From assembly GCF_000160695.1 (NCBI RefSeq), contig NZ_GG694006.1, positions 608,932-672,931 of the forward strand: a stretch of DNA of 64,000 bases, read 5' to 3'. Below the pieces are notes generated by a model. That model was not told the DNA's origin. It searched no databases and saw only the letters and a program-made list of their open reading frames with translations. Positions 1-8,735 of the stretch are shown here, piece by piece. The translations under genes were made by a program, and so were the position numbers. Each line of letters starts with the position of its first letter. Within the stretch, counting starts at the first letter, position 1. The stretch comes from Centipeda flueggei ATCC 43531 (lineage in GTDB: Bacteria > Bacillota > Negativicutes > Selenomonadales > Selenomonadaceae).

Positions 1-51
1 TTTTTACAAGTTTTGTTTTACAATATTTTAAAAGAAAGGCGTGAAGGCTTT

Positions 52-1482
52 ATGTTTTTTAAGAAAAAAACACTGGAAGACTTCAGTGCCCAGCGTAAGG
101 ACAGCGGCATGCTCCGCACGCTGAGCACAGTGGATCTGACCTTCCTTGGCATCGGCGGCATCATCGGTTCAGGCGTGTTCGTCCTGACCGGTATTGGTGC
201 AGCACGCTATGCCGGGCCCGGTATTGTTCTTTCCTTTATTGCAGCAGGTCTCCTCTGTATGCTCGTCGGTCTCGCCTACGCAGAGCTGGCGTCGCTCATC
301 CCTGCAGCGGGCAGTGCATACGCCTATACGTTTGCCTCCCTCGGTGAGGGCATGGCATTCCTCTGCGGATGGTCACTGATCATCGGCTACATCGTTACCG
401 CGAGTGCGGTCGCCGTCGGATTCTCCGCCTACTTCTCCGGGATGATGGCGTCCCTCGGCATGGAGATACCGAAAGCACTCCTCACAACAGCACCGGAGGG
501 CGGTATCATCAATCTGCCCGCCGTTGTCATCACGCTCATCATCGGCGCCATCCTCGCTCATGGCACGAAGGAGAGTTCGCGTCTCAACACGATCCTCATC
601 TCGCTCACGCTGTGCGCGATCGTTGCCTACGTTGTGGTCACGTCGCCCCATGCAGTGGCGGCGAACCTCGATCCGTTCCTCCCGTTCGGTGCCGGCGGCA
701 TCATGGCAGGCGCAGCGGTCGTGTTCTTCTCCTTCATGGGATTCGATACGGTCGCAACCTCCGCCGAGGAGTGCAAAACACCGGAGAAGAGTCTCCCGAT
801 CGGCATTATCGCATCGGTCTTTGTCTGCCTCTGCATCTACTCCGTTGTGGCACTCGTCCTCACGGCGACGATCCCCTACACGGATCTCGATCGCGCAGAT
901 CCTGTCGCCTACTGTCTGCGTCTCATCGGCTACACGAGCCTCGCGAACCTCGTTACGGTCGGCATCCTCTTCGGTATGATCACGACCCTCATCGTCTACA
1001 TCTTCGGTCAGGCACGCGTCTTCTTTGCCATGTCGCGTGACGGCTTCCTCCCAAAGTCGATGGCAAACATCCATCCGAAGTATGGCACGCCGTACTTCAT
1101 CACGCTCGTCGGCTCGGCGCTCATCGCGTTCATCGCAGGCTGCGTGCCGATGCTCTACATCGTCGAGCTCGCGAACACCGGTGTTCTTGCGGCATTCTTC
1201 ATCGTCTTTGTCGGTCTGATCCAGCTCCGCCGCAACTCCCCCGATCTGCCGCGCACGTTCCACTTCCCGGCGCTCTATCTCTTCGCACCGATCGGCATGG
1301 CAGTCTGCCTATATCTGATCTGGGCACTGTCGGCGGTCACAAACATCACATTCATCGTGCTGATGGTACTTGGCTTCTTCTTCTACAACAGCTATGCGCC
1401 AAAGCATCGCTGCTGGGATAAGGCCTCCTCAAGCAGTGCGAACGGTGAATCATCCTACAGTGACAGCACCGCATCGTCCTAA
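52..1482 (+). CDS. APC-superfamily amino acid permease (cationic amino acid transporter type)
   Basis: Integral inner-membrane amino acid transporter of 476 residues, the usual family length. The N-terminal segment LGIGGIIGSGVFVLTG is the glycine-rich first helix that forms the substrate site in the APC family, and about twelve hydrophobic segments follow. The C-terminus is a short polar, Ser-rich tail. Overall it resembles the YfnA/CAT branch of firmicutes. I chose the ATG at 52, which has GAAGG just upstream; a TTG at 13 would add 13 residues and has less support. The gene is monocistronic and ends in a strong terminator. The substrate cannot be told from sequence. Confidence 0.88.
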   Translation: MFFKKKTLEDFSAQRKDSGMLRTLSTVDLTFLGIGGIIGSGVFVLTGIGAARYAGPGIVLSFIAAGLLCMLVGLAYAELASLIPAAGSAYAYTFASLGEGMAFLCGWSLIIGYIVTASAVAVGFSAYFSGMMASLGMEIPKALLTTAPEGGIINLPAVVITLIIGAILAHGTKESSRLNTILISLTLCAIVAYVVVTSPHAVAANLDPFLPFGAGGIMAGAAVVFFSFMGFDTVATSAEECKTPEKSLPIGIIASVFVCLCIYSVVALVLTATIPYTDLDRADPVAYCLRLIGYTSLANLVTVGILFGMITTLIVYIFGQARVFFAMSRDGFLPKSMANIHPKYGTPYFITLVGSALIAFIAGCVPMLYIVELANTGVLAAFFIVFVGLIQLRRNSPDLPRTFHFPALYLFAPIGMAVCLYLIWALSAVTNITFIVLMVLGFFFYNSYAPKHRCWDKASSSSANGESSYSDSTASS

Positions 1483-1506
1483 GTATTTTCTCCTGTAGAC
1501 AGCTGG

Positions 1507-1548
1507 CTGCTGCAGGAAGACGAAATGTCTTCCTGCAGCAGTTTTTTT
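1507..1548 (+). terminator. Rho-independent terminator after the amino acid permease
   Basis: A perfect 15-bp stem (CTGCTGCAGGAAGAC paired with GTCTTCCTGCAGCAG) with a 5-nt loop is followed by seven T residues. Confidence 0.95.
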
Positions 1549-1649
1549 GTCCTCCCGCTGTCATGGAGGATAGATTTCACAACGGACTATGGCACGACGT
1601 TTATTTTTGTGTTAAAATAGAAGTGTTTTGAGTAATGTAGGAGAGTGAC

Positions 1650-2915
1650 ATGAACGAGCGGTACGGATGGATTGGTGCGGCACTTTGTCGTGCATTCGTC
1701 CTCGTCTGTGCCGCCGTGCTTGTGCTCACTGCGACTGCAGCACTGCTCACGCGTGCGGGGATGCCCTTTGCGGGCGCATATACAGGCGGCGTGCTTGCCG
1801 CTGCGGTTGGGACACTCATCGTCTCGCGCAATGGTGCAACGCGGATTCTTCTCCCCTCCCCTGCCATCACGGCATGGCTGGTCTACGAGGAGATCATCGC
1901 GCGCGGCATCGCATGGCAGGATGCGCTCATCGTCTCTGCTGTCACGGCACTCATTGGTGTACTGCTGATGCGTACCGTATTCATGGGGCGCATGATCGAC
2001 GGACTCCCGCCCGTGATTCGCACGGGACTCCTGCTGTCACTCGCACTCGGGATACTGACGCAGGCGGCACAGGCGGCGCGCATTCTCCTGCCGTCGCCAT
2101 GGGCGCTCACGATGGGCGGCATGCTGTCCGATCCACTGACGTACTTCACGCTCGTCGGCATCCTCCTCGTACTCCTGCTGTATGTGCAGCAAAAAACGAC
2201 GGCTCTGCCCGTCGGCATTGGCATCATTCTGCTGCTCACATGGGGAGAAGGGTTCTGGGAAATCCCTGCCGCACCATTTTTGCAGCCCGCGCTTGTCCTT
2301 CCGATGGAAACGATGGTTGGGACACTCGATATTCCCGCTGCCATCGGACTTGGCATAACGCTCCTCATTGCACTAACAGTGGAGAGCACGGCCGTCCTCG
2401 CGGCAGATGTACGCTGTGTACGTACCGCCGATTCTGTGCTCACACGCGTTTTTGCCGTCAGTGGTATCGCCAGCCTCATCGGTGCAGCGCCGCTCATCAT
2501 CGCACCGATCTCTGCGGCACTGCCCGCCGCAGAAGAGCGGCACATCGGCGGCATCCCATCCACGGCGATGTGGGTGGCTTTGCTGCTTCTCCTGCTGCTC
2601 CCCTGCGCGCCGCTTCTCGCGGCACTCGCGGAGTTTCCCGCCGCGCCTGCGCTTGCACTCACTGTGCTGGGGCTCATGCTGCTGCGGCATGCACTCGTGC
2701 AGCTGCGGATAACGACCAGTCTCACACTGCGCGATACCGCCGTCCTCGCTGTCTTCGTTCTCACGTCCTATGACCTGCAAACGGGACTGACACTTGCCCT
2801 CTTGACATGGGTGCTGCTCACGGCAGCGGGTGGGGCTCATCATCATATTCACCGCAGCACAGCCGTGCTGACGGCAGTTCTTGTTCTATCGCAGCTGTTT
2901 CCACAGCTGCGATAA
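1650..2915 (+). CDS. Divergent NCS2/AzgA-like permease
   Basis: A 421-residue, almost wholly hydrophobic protein with about 12 predicted membrane segments. The segment AGAYTGGVLAAAVGTLIV near residues 40-57 and the later IDGLPPVIRTGLLLSLALG resemble AzgA-type purine permeases (the IDAIPxxLK-like motif). A Thr-Val-Glu-Ser-Thr segment follows near residue 245, where family members place substrate-binding residues. Divergence is high, so purine transport is an inference. TAGGAG lies 6 nt before the ATG. It reads with the downstream glucosaminidase gene, about 48 nt away. Confidence 0.6.
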   Translation: MNERYGWIGAALCRAFVLVCAAVLVLTATAALLTRAGMPFAGAYTGGVLAAAVGTLIVSRNGATRILLPSPAITAWLVYEEIIARGIAWQDALIVSAVTALIGVLLMRTVFMGRMIDGLPPVIRTGLLLSLALGILTQAAQAARILLPSPWALTMGGMLSDPLTYFTLVGILLVLLLYVQQKTTALPVGIGIILLLTWGEGFWEIPAAPFLQPALVLPMETMVGTLDIPAAIGLGITLLIALTVESTAVLAADVRCVRTADSVLTRVFAVSGIASLIGAAPLIIAPISAALPAAEERHIGGIPSTAMWVALLLLLLLPCAPLLAALAEFPAAPALALTVLGLMLLRHALVQLRITTSLTLRDTAVLAVFVLTSYDLQTGLTLALLTWVLLTAAGGAHHHIHRSTAVLTAVLVLSQLFPQLR

Positions 2916-2963
2916 GGAACACGGAGCATCTCCGTGCTTCTGAAATATGGGAGGTACATTCTT

Positions 2964-3713
2964 TTGCGTAAGGATATTCTTTTGCGCGGCACTCTTGCCG
3001 CCGCCCTCGGTATTTCTATTTTGGCAGTACATACGGCGGATGCACGCCGCATTCATGATCCAAGTACAGCGACCAAGGTGCACACGGAGCGTGGCTCAGA
3101 TGCGGCAAAGGATGATGATTTCCGCGCACGCATCGGTCATCTGCTCAAAGCGGCAGAAGAAACAGAAGTACATCCACAGTTTAGTGTCCCTAAGACGCTC
3201 TCGGAATACGATACAGCGATCATCGGCACTCCGCTCGCCAGTCAGCAGCAATGTGTGGACTATCTTCTCAGCATAAATCCCTCCCCCGCCATCTCAGTCT
3301 CACCGAAGGAACTTGTCTCCTATTATTATGAGGAGGGGGAACGTGAGGGAATCCGCCCTGATGTTGCCTTTGCACAGGCACTCAAAGAGACGGGGTTTTT
3401 CCGTTACGGCGGTACAGTCACGCCTGACCAGAACAACTATTGCGGACTGGGAACAACGAGCACAGAGGTCAAGGGAGCGTATTTTGCCACCTCACAGCTT
3501 GGTGTCCGCGCTCATATTCAGCATCTGCTTGCCTACGCATCGACGCGGCATCCGGCATTCCCCATCGTTGACCCGCGTTACAGCCTCGTACGCAGCGTCT
3601 ACGGCACGGGCACACTCGGCAACTGGCAGGATCTGAACGGACGTTGGGCAGTACCCGGCGACTCTTATGGACAGAGTATTCTTTCGATGTTCCGCGACAT
3701 CCTTCGCAAGTAG
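2964..3713 (+). CDS. Secreted glucosaminidase-domain protein
   Basis: A predicted peptidoglycan hydrolase of 249 residues. A TTG start at 2964 is preferred because GGGAGG sits 9 nt upstream; a GTG at 2934 would only add a poorly supported leader. The N-terminus has two basic residues, a hydrophobic stretch and an Ala-x-Ala-like site near residue 25, so export is expected. The C-terminal half (about 115-245) carries the glucosaminidase fold signature PDVAFAQALKETGFFRYGG, in which the Glu is the expected catalytic acid, followed by QNNYCGLG. No cell-wall binding repeats are seen. A role in wall turnover is inferred from the family. Confidence 0.8.
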   Translation: MRKDILLRGTLAAALGISILAVHTADARRIHDPSTATKVHTERGSDAAKDDDFRARIGHLLKAAEETEVHPQFSVPKTLSEYDTAIIGTPLASQQQCVDYLLSINPSPAISVSPKELVSYYYEEGEREGIRPDVAFAQALKETGFFRYGGTVTPDQNNYCGLGTTSTEVKGAYFATSQLGVRAHIQHLLAYASTRHPAFPIVDPRYSLVRSVYGTGTLGNWQDLNGRWAVPGDSYGQSILSMFRDILRK

Positions 3714-3730
3714 AAAAGGAGAACGGATAG

Positions 3731-5356
3731 ATGATTACCGTCAACAATCTCAGTCTGCAGTTCGGCAAACGCGTCCTTTACAAAGACGTCAATCTGAAGT
3801 TTACGCCCGGAAATTGCTACGGCATCATCGGTGCAAACGGCGCGGGGAAGTCTACTTTTCTCAAGCTGCTCTCTGGGGATATCGAACCGACAGGCGGCAT
3901 CGTAGATATCACGCCGGGCGAGCGTCTCGCTGTCCTGCAGCAGGATCACTACGCCTATGACGAGGTCGAGGTGCTGCGCACGGTTATCATGGGACATGCA
4001 CGCCTCGTGGAGATCATGGATGAAAAGGATGCACTCTATGAAAAGCCCGACTTCTCCGACGAGGACGGGATGCGTGCCTCTGAGCTCGAAGCGGAGTTCG
4101 CCGAACTCGACGGATGGAATGCGGAAACAGAAGCGGCGCAGCTGCTGAACGGTCTCGGTGTATCGGACGACAAGCACCATCTCAAAATGAACGAGCTTAC
4201 CCCTGCGGAAAAGGTACGCGTCCTGCTTGCACAGGCTCTCTTCGGCTCACCCGATATTCTCCTGCTCGACGAGCCGACAAACCACCTTGACGTTGCCTCG
4301 ATCAATTGGCTCGAGAACTTCCTCGCGGACTTCCCGAATACGGTCATTGTCGTTTCACATGACCGCCACTTCCTCAATCAGGTCTGTACTTACATCTGTG
4401 ATGTGGACTTCGGCAGGATCTCGCTCTACGCCGGCAATTATGACTTCTGGTATCAGTCCAGCCAGCTCGCCCTCCAGATGGCAAAGGATGCAAACAAGAA
4501 AAAAGAAGAGAAGATCAAGGAACTTCAGACCTTCATTCAGCGTTTTGCCGCCAACGCTGCGAAGTCCCGTCAGGCGACCTCGCGCAAGAAGCTGCTCGAG
4601 CGCATCACGCTCGATGACATCAAGCCCTCAACGCGCCGCTATCCGTACATTGCCTTTACACCTGACCGTGAGGCGGGCGATCAGCTGCTCACCGTTGAAG
4701 GGTTGTCCAAAGAGGTGGACGGCCGTCAGCTTCTTAAGAACGTCAGCTTTACCCTAAAGAAAGGTGACAAGGTTGCTTTCGTCGGACCAAACGGCGCGGC
4801 GAAAACGATGCTCTTCAAGATCCTCATGGGCGAGGAGGCGGCGGACGAGGGCACGTTCAAATGGGGCGTCACCACGACGCAAACCTACCTCCCCTCGGAC
4901 AATTCCGCCTACTTCGACGGCGTAAAGCTCAACCTTGTCGATTGGCTGCGCCAGTACTCCAAGGATCCGGATGAAACATTCGTGCGCGGCTTCCTCGGCC
5001 GGATGCTCTTCTCGGGCGAGGAGAGCCAGAAGCGCGCTGAGGTGCTCTCGGGCGGCGAGCGTGTCCGCTGTATGCTCTCGCGCATGATGCTCTCGGGGGC
5101 GAATGTGCTCATCTTCGACGAGCCGACCGACCATCTCGACCTCGAGTCGATCACTGCCCTCAACAATGGGCTGATGTCATTTTCGGGCACGATTCTCTTT
5201 GCCTCGCGCGATCACGAGTTCACACAAACTGTCGCAAACCGCATCATTGAAATTACACCTGTCGGCATCGTTGACCGCATCTCAACCTACGACGAGTACC
5301 TGAGCAACGAAACAGTAAAACAGCAGCTGACAGAAAAGTACAAGACTGTGGGGTAA
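3731..5356 (+). CDS. ABC-F family ATPase (YkpA/YbiT branch)
   Basis: A cytosolic tandem-ATPase protein of 541 residues with no membrane segments, typical of ABC-F translation factors. The first ATPase domain has Walker A GANGAGKS (about residue 36), a degenerate LTPAE-type signature, LLLDEPTNHLD and SHDR. A charged linker follows (about 245-310). The second has an unusual Walker A, GPNGAAKT (about 353), an intact LSGGE, DEPTDHLD and SRDH instead of SHD. From memory, a similarly altered second Walker A occurs in Bacillus YkpA, so the change may be subfamily-specific. AAAGGAG precedes the ATG. Likely acts at the ribosome. Confidence 0.85.
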   Translation: MITVNNLSLQFGKRVLYKDVNLKFTPGNCYGIIGANGAGKSTFLKLLSGDIEPTGGIVDITPGERLAVLQQDHYAYDEVEVLRTVIMGHARLVEIMDEKDALYEKPDFSDEDGMRASELEAEFAELDGWNAETEAAQLLNGLGVSDDKHHLKMNELTPAEKVRVLLAQALFGSPDILLLDEPTNHLDVASINWLENFLADFPNTVIVVSHDRHFLNQVCTYICDVDFGRISLYAGNYDFWYQSSQLALQMAKDANKKKEEKIKELQTFIQRFAANAAKSRQATSRKKLLERITLDDIKPSTRRYPYIAFTPDREAGDQLLTVEGLSKEVDGRQLLKNVSFTLKKGDKVAFVGPNGAAKTMLFKILMGEEAADEGTFKWGVTTTQTYLPSDNSAYFDGVKLNLVDWLRQYSKDPDETFVRGFLGRMLFSGEESQKRAEVLSGGERVRCMLSRMMLSGANVLIFDEPTDHLDLESITALNNGLMSFSGTILFASRDHEFTQTVANRIIEITPVGIVDRISTYDEYLSNETVKQQLTEKYKTVG

Positions 5357-5372
5357 TCCGACAACGTCTGTG

Positions 5373-5401
5373 TTGGACAACACGATAAACATAGATATAA
5401 T
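5373..5401 (+). promoter_or_regulatory. Sigma-70-type promoter for the UbiB-like gene
   Basis: TTGGAC (5373-5378) and TATAAT (5396-5401) are separated by 17 nt, between the ABC-F stop and the next start. The -35 lies within the small inverted repeat GTGTTGGACAACAC, which could be an operator. Confidence 0.65.
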
Positions 5402-5425
5402 CCAATTCTGTCGGGAGGTAAGATC

Positions 5426-7021
5426 ATGCTGGGGGCACTGCTGCACAGCACCGAAAACAAAAACGCCGCACTGCGTCTGCGCGAGATGGTGACGGTACTG
5501 CGCCGCCACGACATCGTCCATGGTCTCACCCCCGCGAAACTGCGCGCCATCTTCGAGGATCTCGGCCCCACCTTCGTCAAGTTTGGGCAGATCATGAGCA
5601 TGCGCCCGGATTTTCTTCCGACGGACTACTGCGACGAGCTGATGAAGCTGCAGACGGCAGCACGGCCCCTCGCCTTCCCCGTCATCCTTTCCATCGTCGA
5701 GCAGGAGTATAACCGCGAGTGGAACAAAGTTTTCCGCATGATCGACAGTACCCCCCTCGGCTCTGCCAGCATCGCACAGGCGCACCGTGCCGCACTTTCC
5801 TCGGGTGAGGAGGTTGTGATCAAGGTACAGCGTCCCGGCATCCACGAGATCATGCGCACCGATCTCACTCTGATGAAACGCGCCGCCACCCTCATCCGCC
5901 TTGTCAGCAGCGACGATGTCGTTGACTTTCGCGCGCTGATGGATGAGATGTGGAACATTGCAAAACAAGAGATGGACTTCCTCATTGAGGCAAGTCACAT
6001 TGAGGAGTTCGCACACCTCAATCGTGATAATCCGTTTGTCTCCTGCCCGCGCGTACTGCGTGATCTCTCCACCCAACATATTCTCGTCATGGAGTACATC
6101 GACGGCATTCCCCTCGATCAGACGGATGCCCTCCGGGCGGCAGGGGTCAACGTCACGCAGATTGGGCGACGGCTCGGTGAGAACTACGCCAAGCAGATCA
6201 TTGAGGACGGTTTTTTCCACGGCGATCCGCATCCCGGCAACATCCGCATCCGCGGCGGAAACATCGTCTGGATTGACCTCGGTATGATGGGGCGCCTCAG
6301 CAACCGTGACCGCACGGCATTGCGGCGGGCGATCTGGGCACTCGCCACGCACGACACCTTTGAAATGAAGGCAGCCGTCCTCGCACTTGGCATTGTCAAG
6401 GGGCGCATTGACCATGCACGACTCTATCAGGACATCGATGTCATAATGGAACAGTATGGTTCTCTTGACTTTACCGACGTACACATGGGGGTACTGACGA
6501 ATCAGATTCTCAGTATCCTGCGTATGCACCACATCGGCTGTCCGAGCGGTCTTGCCATGTTTGCGCGCGGTGTCATGACCGTCGAGATTGTCATGCGCCG
6601 CTGCGCCCCCGAGGTCAGTTTCCTTGAGATCTTTGCACGCAGCCTCTCCTTGGGATTCGTACAAGATATGACATGGCGCGAGGGGCTCTCAAAGGCACGC
6701 CAGGAGGGCATCATGCTCCTGCGCAAGTCCGTACAGATCCCGGAGCAGCTTGCCGACCTCCTCAAGATGACCATGGGCGGACAGACCAAACTCAACATCG
6801 ATCTCACCGGGTCGGAAGAACCCGTGCAGCGTCTCGATAAGATGATCAATAAGCTTATCATCTCCCTCCTCTGCGCGGCACTCCTCATCGCATCGAGCAC
6901 CATCTGCACCACGAATATGCAGCCGCAGATCGGCGGTATCCCCCTTCTCGGCATCCTCGGTTATCTCATCGCATTCATCCTGAGCCTACGGCTCATCTGG
7001 GATATTCACAAGGGAGTGTAG
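5426..7021 (+). CDS. ubiB: UbiB/ABC1 atypical protein kinase-like ATPase
   Basis: A membrane-anchored atypical kinase of 531 residues. Visible motifs are the family KxGQ segment FVKFGQIMSMRPD (about residue 49), the Ala/Ser-rich GSASIAQAH loop, the catalytic HGDPHPGN (about 265) and the metal-binding IDLG (about 283). Two hydrophobic helices end the protein (about 475-530), as in bacterial UbiB. In quinone-making bacteria UbiB supports lipid or quinone biogenesis; whether this organism makes menaquinone is not shown here. GGGAGG precedes the ATG. The next gene, aroH, starts 3 nt after the stop, so the two are probably cotranscribed. Confidence 0.88.
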   Translation: MLGALLHSTENKNAALRLREMVTVLRRHDIVHGLTPAKLRAIFEDLGPTFVKFGQIMSMRPDFLPTDYCDELMKLQTAARPLAFPVILSIVEQEYNREWNKVFRMIDSTPLGSASIAQAHRAALSSGEEVVIKVQRPGIHEIMRTDLTLMKRAATLIRLVSSDDVVDFRALMDEMWNIAKQEMDFLIEASHIEEFAHLNRDNPFVSCPRVLRDLSTQHILVMEYIDGIPLDQTDALRAAGVNVTQIGRRLGENYAKQIIEDGFFHGDPHPGNIRIRGGNIVWIDLGMMGRLSNRDRTALRRAIWALATHDTFEMKAAVLALGIVKGRIDHARLYQDIDVIMEQYGSLDFTDVHMGVLTNQILSILRMHHIGCPSGLAMFARGVMTVEIVMRRCAPEVSFLEIFARSLSLGFVQDMTWREGLSKARQEGIMLLRKSVQIPEQLADLLKMTMGGQTKLNIDLTGSEEPVQRLDKMINKLIISLLCAALLIASSTICTTNMQPQIGGIPLLGILGYLIAFILSLRLIWDIHKGV

Positions 7022-7024
7022 AGT

Positions 7025-7384
7025 ATGCGTGGCATACGCGGCGCCATTACCGTTGGACGCAACGAAAAAGAAGAAATCTGGCAGGCAGCCCAGGAACTCG
7101 TCACGAAAATCCTGTGCACAAACAACATCACGCCTGCCGACATCGGTGCTGCCATCTTCAGCGCCACTGAAGATCTCACGGCGGCATTCCCCACGGCAGG
7201 TGTGCGCCGCATCGCAGGATTTGACCTCGTCCCACTCTTTGACGCGCGGCAGTGCGCCATCGAGGACAGTCTCCCGCACTGCATCCGCGTCCTCCTCCTC
7301 GTCAATACCGATACGCCCCAGAGCAGCATCCACCACGTCTATCTCCGCGCTGCAGCAGATCTGCGGCCGGATCTGGAGGGGTAA
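7025..7384 (+). CDS. aroH: Chorismate mutase, AroH type
   Basis: Converts chorismate to prephenate for Phe/Tyr synthesis. At 119 residues it matches the small trimeric AroH class and aligns without gaps to the Bacillus subtilis enzyme from memory. Arg5 corresponds to catalytic Arg7, Arg88 (in CIRV) to Arg90, and the Tyr in HVYL to Tyr108. The active-site carboxylate Glu78 of B. subtilis is Gln76 here, while the Cys75 position is Asp73. Enzyme function is likely but this centre is atypical. It sits directly after the UbiB-like gene and ends at a bidirectional terminator. Confidence 0.88.
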   Translation: MRGIRGAITVGRNEKEEIWQAAQELVTKILCTNNITPADIGAAIFSATEDLTAAFPTAGVRRIAGFDLVPLFDARQCAIEDSLPHCIRVLLLVNTDTPQSSIHHVYLRAAADLRPDLEG

Positions 7385-7393
7385 GTATAACAC

Positions 7394-7431
7394 AAGAAAA
7401 GCGTCACTGTATTTGCAGCGACGCTTTTCTT
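7394..7431. terminator. Bidirectional terminator between aroH and the sugar alcohol operon
   Basis: The 12-bp stem AAGAAAAGCGTC / GACGCTTTTCTT has T-rich tails on both strands and separates two convergent transcription units. Confidence 0.88.
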
Positions 7432-7471
7432 ATAAACTAAAGCAAGCACAATAGTTCCCACCAAAAATACT

Positions 7472-8191
7472 TTATGAGCACTGCGCAGATTGAATGAGGC
7501 GAACCACATTCTCCTGAATACTGCGCTCTTTCGTAAAGAGTCCGGAGCTTCCCCCAGTAAAGATCCGTGCCCCTGCTTCATACAGCGTGTGCACTGTTTT
7601 CTCATTGACATTACCATCTGCTTGTATACGGCAGCCTATCCCGGCATGAATCAGTCGATCTGACATTTCTCGAATATGCCGAACTGCCGCGTCCTGAATT
7701 TTTTGACCAGAAAACCCAGGATTAACAGTGAGTTTTAATACCCACGCACACTTCTTTGCCAAATCAACAAAATCCTCACCTGGAGGAGTCTCGGCACGAT
7801 AGGCGAGAACAGGCAGTGCACCGCACTCACGAATTCTTCTGAAAACACGCTCCGGTTCGTTCATTGTTTCAGCATGCACGGCAATATAATCGAGTTTATA
7901 GCGCGAAAAGATGTCAATATATCGTTCCGGCTGCTCTACAGCAAGGTGTATCTCTATGGGAAGCCGGCTCTTCTCCTTGAGATATGGATAGAGGAGATCA
8001 CCTAGGATAAGGCACTGGTTAAATACTCCATCCACAACATCGTAATGCCAGAAGGCGACATCCGAACGATTGACTTTATCAATGGCATCACTCAAATGAC
8101 CAATATCCATACAGGAAACAGAGGCAGACACGGCAAGTGCATGATCTGTAAATTTTACACTCCTACCCACGGTCACATCTCTCTTTCTCAT
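7472..8191 (-). CDS. Ribulose-phosphate 3-epimerase family protein
   Basis: A TIM-barrel epimerase of up to 239 residues, expected to interconvert ketopentose 5-phosphates (ribulose-5-P and xylulose-5-P, or a related ketose phosphate). Family landmarks are present in altered form: HYDVVDGVF (usual HxDVMDGxF), EIHLAV (usual DVHLMV), LTVNPGFSGQ and FTGGSSGLF. It is the last gene of the operon and its 5' end overlaps rpiB by 29 nt. The exact start is unsure: the ATG at 8191 lacks a clear ribosome site, and an in-frame GTG about 17 nt inside follows AAAGAGAGAT. The divergence suggests a pathway-specific paralogue rather than housekeeping Rpe. Confidence 0.8.
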   Translation of the reverse strand: MRKRDVTVGRSVKFTDHALAVSASVSCMDIGHLSDAIDKVNRSDVAFWHYDVVDGVFNQCLILGDLLYPYLKEKSRLPIEIHLAVEQPERYIDIFSRYKLDYIAVHAETMNEPERVFRRIRECGALPVLAYRAETPPGEDFVDLAKKCAWVLKLTVNPGFSGQKIQDAAVRHIREMSDRLIHAGIGCRIQADGNVNEKTVHTLYEAGARIFTGGSSGLFTKERSIQENVVRLIQSAQCS

Positions 8192-8627
8192 ATGCCATCA
8201 TATGTGCCACACGAGCCGCATACTTTCCTCCCAATGGCTCTGCAGCAAGCCATGTTTTTGTAATTTCCAATGCCATATTTTCAGCAATAATACGTGCACC
8301 AAGGCAAAGGACATTCGCCGCATTATGCGCCCGCGTCATCTTTGCAGAAAACAAATCAGAAACCAATGAGGCACGGATTCCAACCACTTTATTTGCCATC
8401 ATGGACATACCAATTCCGGTACCGCAGATCAATACCCCCAGTTTTACCTGCGGATGCCGTGCTACTTCCTCAGCAACAGCAATGGCATATATCCCTGAAT
8501 CAACAGGATCTTTACAAAAAGGGCCCCTATCTTCTATTTGATAACCATTCTGTTCAAGTTCTCTAATCAAAAACTCCTTCATATGATAGCCGGCATGATC
8601 TGAACCAAACACGATTACAGGCCTCAT
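8163..8627 (-). CDS. rpiB: Ribose-5-phosphate isomerase B family
   Basis: A sugar-phosphate isomerase of 154 residues (RpiB/LacAB fold), expected to interconvert ribose-5-P and ribulose-5-P. The motifs GSDHAGY at the N-terminus, LICGTGIGMSMMANK with the catalytic Cys, and TRAHNAANVLCLG with the catalytic His are all visible. It follows two polyol dehydrogenase genes and overlaps the epimerase gene, so product ketopentose phosphates can be equilibrated in the same operon. A terminator-like hairpin at 8682-8716 separates it from the upstream dehydrogenase gene. AGGAGG lies just before its ATG. Confidence 0.88.
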   Translation of the reverse strand: MRPVIVFGSDHAGYHMKEFLIRELEQNGYQIEDRGPFCKDPVDSGIYAIAVAEEVARHPQVKLGVLICGTGIGMSMMANKVVGIRASLVSDLFSAKMTRAHNAANVLCLGARIIAENMALEITKTWLAAEPLGGKYAARVAHMMAYEKERCDRG

Positions 8628-8681
8628 GAATATCCCTCCTCTTTCTGCTTAGAACCCCTTTTCTCCAAGGCTGCTGGCAAA

Positions 8682-8716
8682 AGCGGGCACAGCACCCACA
8701 CAGTGCTGTACCCGCT
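8682..8716 (-). terminator. Intra-operon hairpin, possible attenuator
   Basis: On the minus strand AGCGGG-2-CAGCAC pairs with GTGCTG-2-CCCGCT and is followed by TTTTG. It lies between the dehydrogenase stop and rpiB and could lower downstream expression or protect the 3' end of the upstream message. Confidence 0.55.
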
Positions 8717-8735
8717 CAGCATCATCTTTCCTGCA

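Noticed and set aside
13-51. Upstream TTG start for the first permease
   Set aside because: It adds 13 residues, and the ATG at 52 has a nearby GAAGG; the extension starts almost at the window edge, where a ribosome site cannot be judged.
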